Below, piece after piece: positions 63,405 to 64,000 of a stretch of DNA of 64,000 bases. Location: the NCBI GenBank assembly GCA_963850525.1, contig CAWKLQ010000004.1, forward strand, positions 310,001-374,000, read 5' to 3'. Origin of the DNA: JAEMQF01 sp963850525 (GTDB taxonomy: Bacteria > Pseudomonadota > Gammaproteobacteria > Burkholderiales > Burkholderiaceae_C). Both the position numbers and the translations under genes were made by a program. The notes below the pieces were generated by a model. That model ran no database searches. It had not been told where the DNA came from and was given only the letters and a program-made list of their open reading frames with translations. The stretch's first letter is position 1. Every line of letters begins with the position of its first letter.

Positions 63405-64000
63405 CTAACGTTGCACGCGCACCAGGCTCGATTCGACACCCGCGCCCGTGAGTTTTTCCTTGGCGGCCTCGGCGTCGTCGCGTTTGTCGAAGGGCCCGAC
63501 GCGAACCCGGAACATGGTGCGTCCGCTTTGTTCGCGCTCGCTCAGGCGCGCCTCGAAACCGAGCATCGCCAGCTTCGCCCGCTGCTGTTCGGCTTCTTCG
63601 GTCTGGCCAAAGGCACCGGCCTGAACGAAATAGACGAACGGATCGGGGCCAGACCGGGCCACCGGCGCAGGCGTCGGCCGCGCGGGTGCCGACGCGGCAG
63701 CTGCGGTGGGTGCATCGCCGAGGATTGCCGCCGGATCGCGCACCGCAGTTGTCGGTGGCGCGGGCGGCCCGCCGCGCACGGCGGGGGCGTCGGTGAGCGG
63801 GCGGTTCGGTGCGGCACCGGTGGGTTGGGCGATCGCAGGTGGCGCCGCAGTGGCTGGCCGGCCTGCCGGCCCGGGCAACGCCGCCGCGCCGGACGCTGCG
63901 GCTTCCGGGCTCGGCGGTGCGATCGCCTTGCTGCGCAAGGCGCTGTTCGGATCCCAGTTCTTGTTCTTCTCGGACTCGGCAGCGTCTTGGTCGGCGGTGC
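63405..64000 (-). CDS. SPOR-domain protein, FtsN-like (5' end cut by window)
   Basis: The reverse strand is open from the edge at 64000 to the stop at 63405. The C-terminal 75 residues form a SPOR domain (VYFVQAGAFGQTEEAEQQRAKLAML-type and RVRVGPFDKRDDAEAAKEKL), which binds denuded peptidoglycan at division sites. Before it lies a long proline- and alanine-rich linker. The extreme visible part (ADQDAAESEKNKNWDPNSAL) matches the periplasmic stretch after the membrane helix in argS-linked SPOR proteins, so the cytoplasmic and membrane part is missing at the edge. A TTG at 63938 is not the true start. Confidence 0.85.
   Translation of the reverse strand, partial: TADQDAAESEKNKNWDPNSALRSKAIAPPSPEAAASGAAALPGPAGRPATAAPPAIAQPTGAAPNRPLTDAPAVRGGPPAPPTTAVRDPAAILGDAPTAAAASAPARPTPAPVARSGPDPFVYFVQAGAFGQTEEAEQQRAKLAMLGFEARLSEREQSGRTMFRVRVGPFDKRDDAEAAKEKLTGAGVESSLVRVQR

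Overview
The window is a high-GC bacterial chromosome segment that contains the replication-origin neighbourhood: dnaA, dnaN and gyrB, divergent rpmH-rnpA-yidD-yidC-mnmE, and mnmG-rsmG-parA/parB with a perfect parS site. The gene content points to a betaproteobacterium of the order Burkholderiales: the proteobacterial-type GshA, an RnpA with an internal insertion, the prkA-yeaH-spoVR trio, the argS-side SPOR/dsbA pair, and kef/kdsD/kdsC/lptC clustering. A genus cannot be named from sequence alone. No rRNA, tRNA, CRISPR, prophage or insertion sequence was seen.

Layout. 0-13.5 kb: a beta-class glutathione S-transferase (cut by the window edge), pirin, gshA, a monothiol glutaredoxin, a secreted peptidase-like hydrolase and a NatA/NatB-type ABC exporter. 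These are followed by an arylsulfotransferase-like lipoprotein, an unknown 375-residue protein divergent from a WYL regulator, a DUF427 protein, an asparaginase and a small lipoprotein. 13.5-22 kb: an acyl-CoA synthetase, then mnmG, rsmG, parA, a GNAT enzyme, antisense argC and parB. 22-28 kb: the stress module prkA-yeaH-spoVR behind a candidate sigma-54 promoter, a secreted peroxiredoxin and a small repeat protein. 28-38 kb: the origin core. 38-43 kb: a cyclic-nucleotide-binding protein, a Kef-type antiporter and kdsD-kdsC-lptC.

43-62.5 kb: an SDR enzyme, a glycine-rich RNA-binding protein, a GMC oxidoreductase, an ECF sigma factor, an OmpR/EnvZ-type pair and an HDOD protein. Next comes a seven-gene same-strand run: periplasmic helical protein, MacB/Lol-type ABC transporter, LolA-like protein, beta-barrel candidate and a LytS/LytR-type pair. 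It ends with a HAD enzyme, a THUMP methyltransferase and rpoN-lptB-lptA read leftward. 62.6-64 kb: dsbA and a SPOR-domain gene cut by the right edge.

The genes fall into linked themes: replication and segregation, thiol and peroxide defence (GST, gshA, glutaredoxin, peroxiredoxin, dsbA) and lipopolysaccharide assembly (kdsD, kdsC, lptC, lptA, lptB). RpoN may link to the prkA promoter. The best large-scale observation is that the 43.08-62.53 kb block looks like a single inversion. It separates lptC from lptA-lptB-rpoN and an SDR gene from dsbA. The best small-scale observations are the palindrome-embedded sigma-54-like promoter before prkA, parS inside mnmG, a 25-codon ORF bridging the NatA/NatB genes, and a DnaA box in the rnpA insertion.
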